Shown here one piece after another: positions 5,177 through 5,177 of a stretch of DNA of 5,177 bases (position 1 is the first letter of the stretch; the number at the start of each line of letters is the position of its first letter). Made by a program: the position numbers and the translations under genes. Source of the DNA: Planctomycetota bacterium (lineage in GTDB: Bacteria > Planctomycetota > UBA11346); assembly GCA_947470885.1 (NCBI GenBank), contig CANIXE010000190.1, positions 1 to 5,177 on the forward strand, given 5' to 3'. The notes under the pieces were generated by a model, which was given only the letters and a program-made list of their open reading frames with translations, was not told the origin of the DNA and ran no database searches.

Positions 5177-5177
5177 T

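Overview
The window is a stretch of the conserved bacterial spc/alpha ribosomal-protein supercluster, read entirely from the + strand. It runs from the last codons of rplR (L18) through rpsE (S5), rplO (L15), secY, infA (IF-1), rpmJ (L36), rpsM (S13), rpsK (S11), rpoA (RNA polymerase alpha) and rplQ (L17). Nine genes are complete, and the first is a 3' fragment. There are no RNA genes, mobile elements, CRISPR arrays or long non-coding stretches. The largest gap is 77 bases, between rpsK and rpoA.

The organism is a bacterium with moderately high GC content and Shine-Dalgarno (SD) motifs at most genes. Three genes often found in this cluster are missing. There is no rpmD between rpsE and rplO, which overlap by 4 bases. 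There is no adk or map between secY and infA, which are 3 bases apart. There is no rpsD between rpsK and rpoA. This layout, plus an alpha subunit whose N-terminus (MRIRWRGFELPTRV) resembles planctomycete-type alpha subunits from memory, suggests the Planctomycetes-Verrucomicrobia-Chlamydiae (PVC) group or a neighbouring phylum. That placement is inference and was not tested by a search.

The genes form one functional unit. S5, S13 and S11 belong to the small ribosomal subunit; L18, L15, L36 and L17 belong to the large subunit. IF-1 acts in initiation, SecY is the membrane channel for exported and inserted proteins, and alpha starts RNA polymerase assembly. Tight spacing, a start/stop overlap and the lack of any convincing intrinsic terminator fit one polycistronic transcript.

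I do not see a new biological system. What deserves a second look is at the junctions and in a few residues. There is a hairpin just before the rpsE SD, and a UUCG-tetraloop hairpin over the rplO stop ahead of an SD-less secY start. The rpsK-rpoA leader carries a copy of the 16S rRNA 3' tail sequence facing the rpoA SD. A 7-bp stem could link the end of rpoA to the rplQ SD. Three proteins carry unusual residues: SecY (Lys at the usual C5-loop Arg), alpha CTD (Ile-Ala at the E. coli Lys298-Ser299 positions) and S13 (four cysteines).
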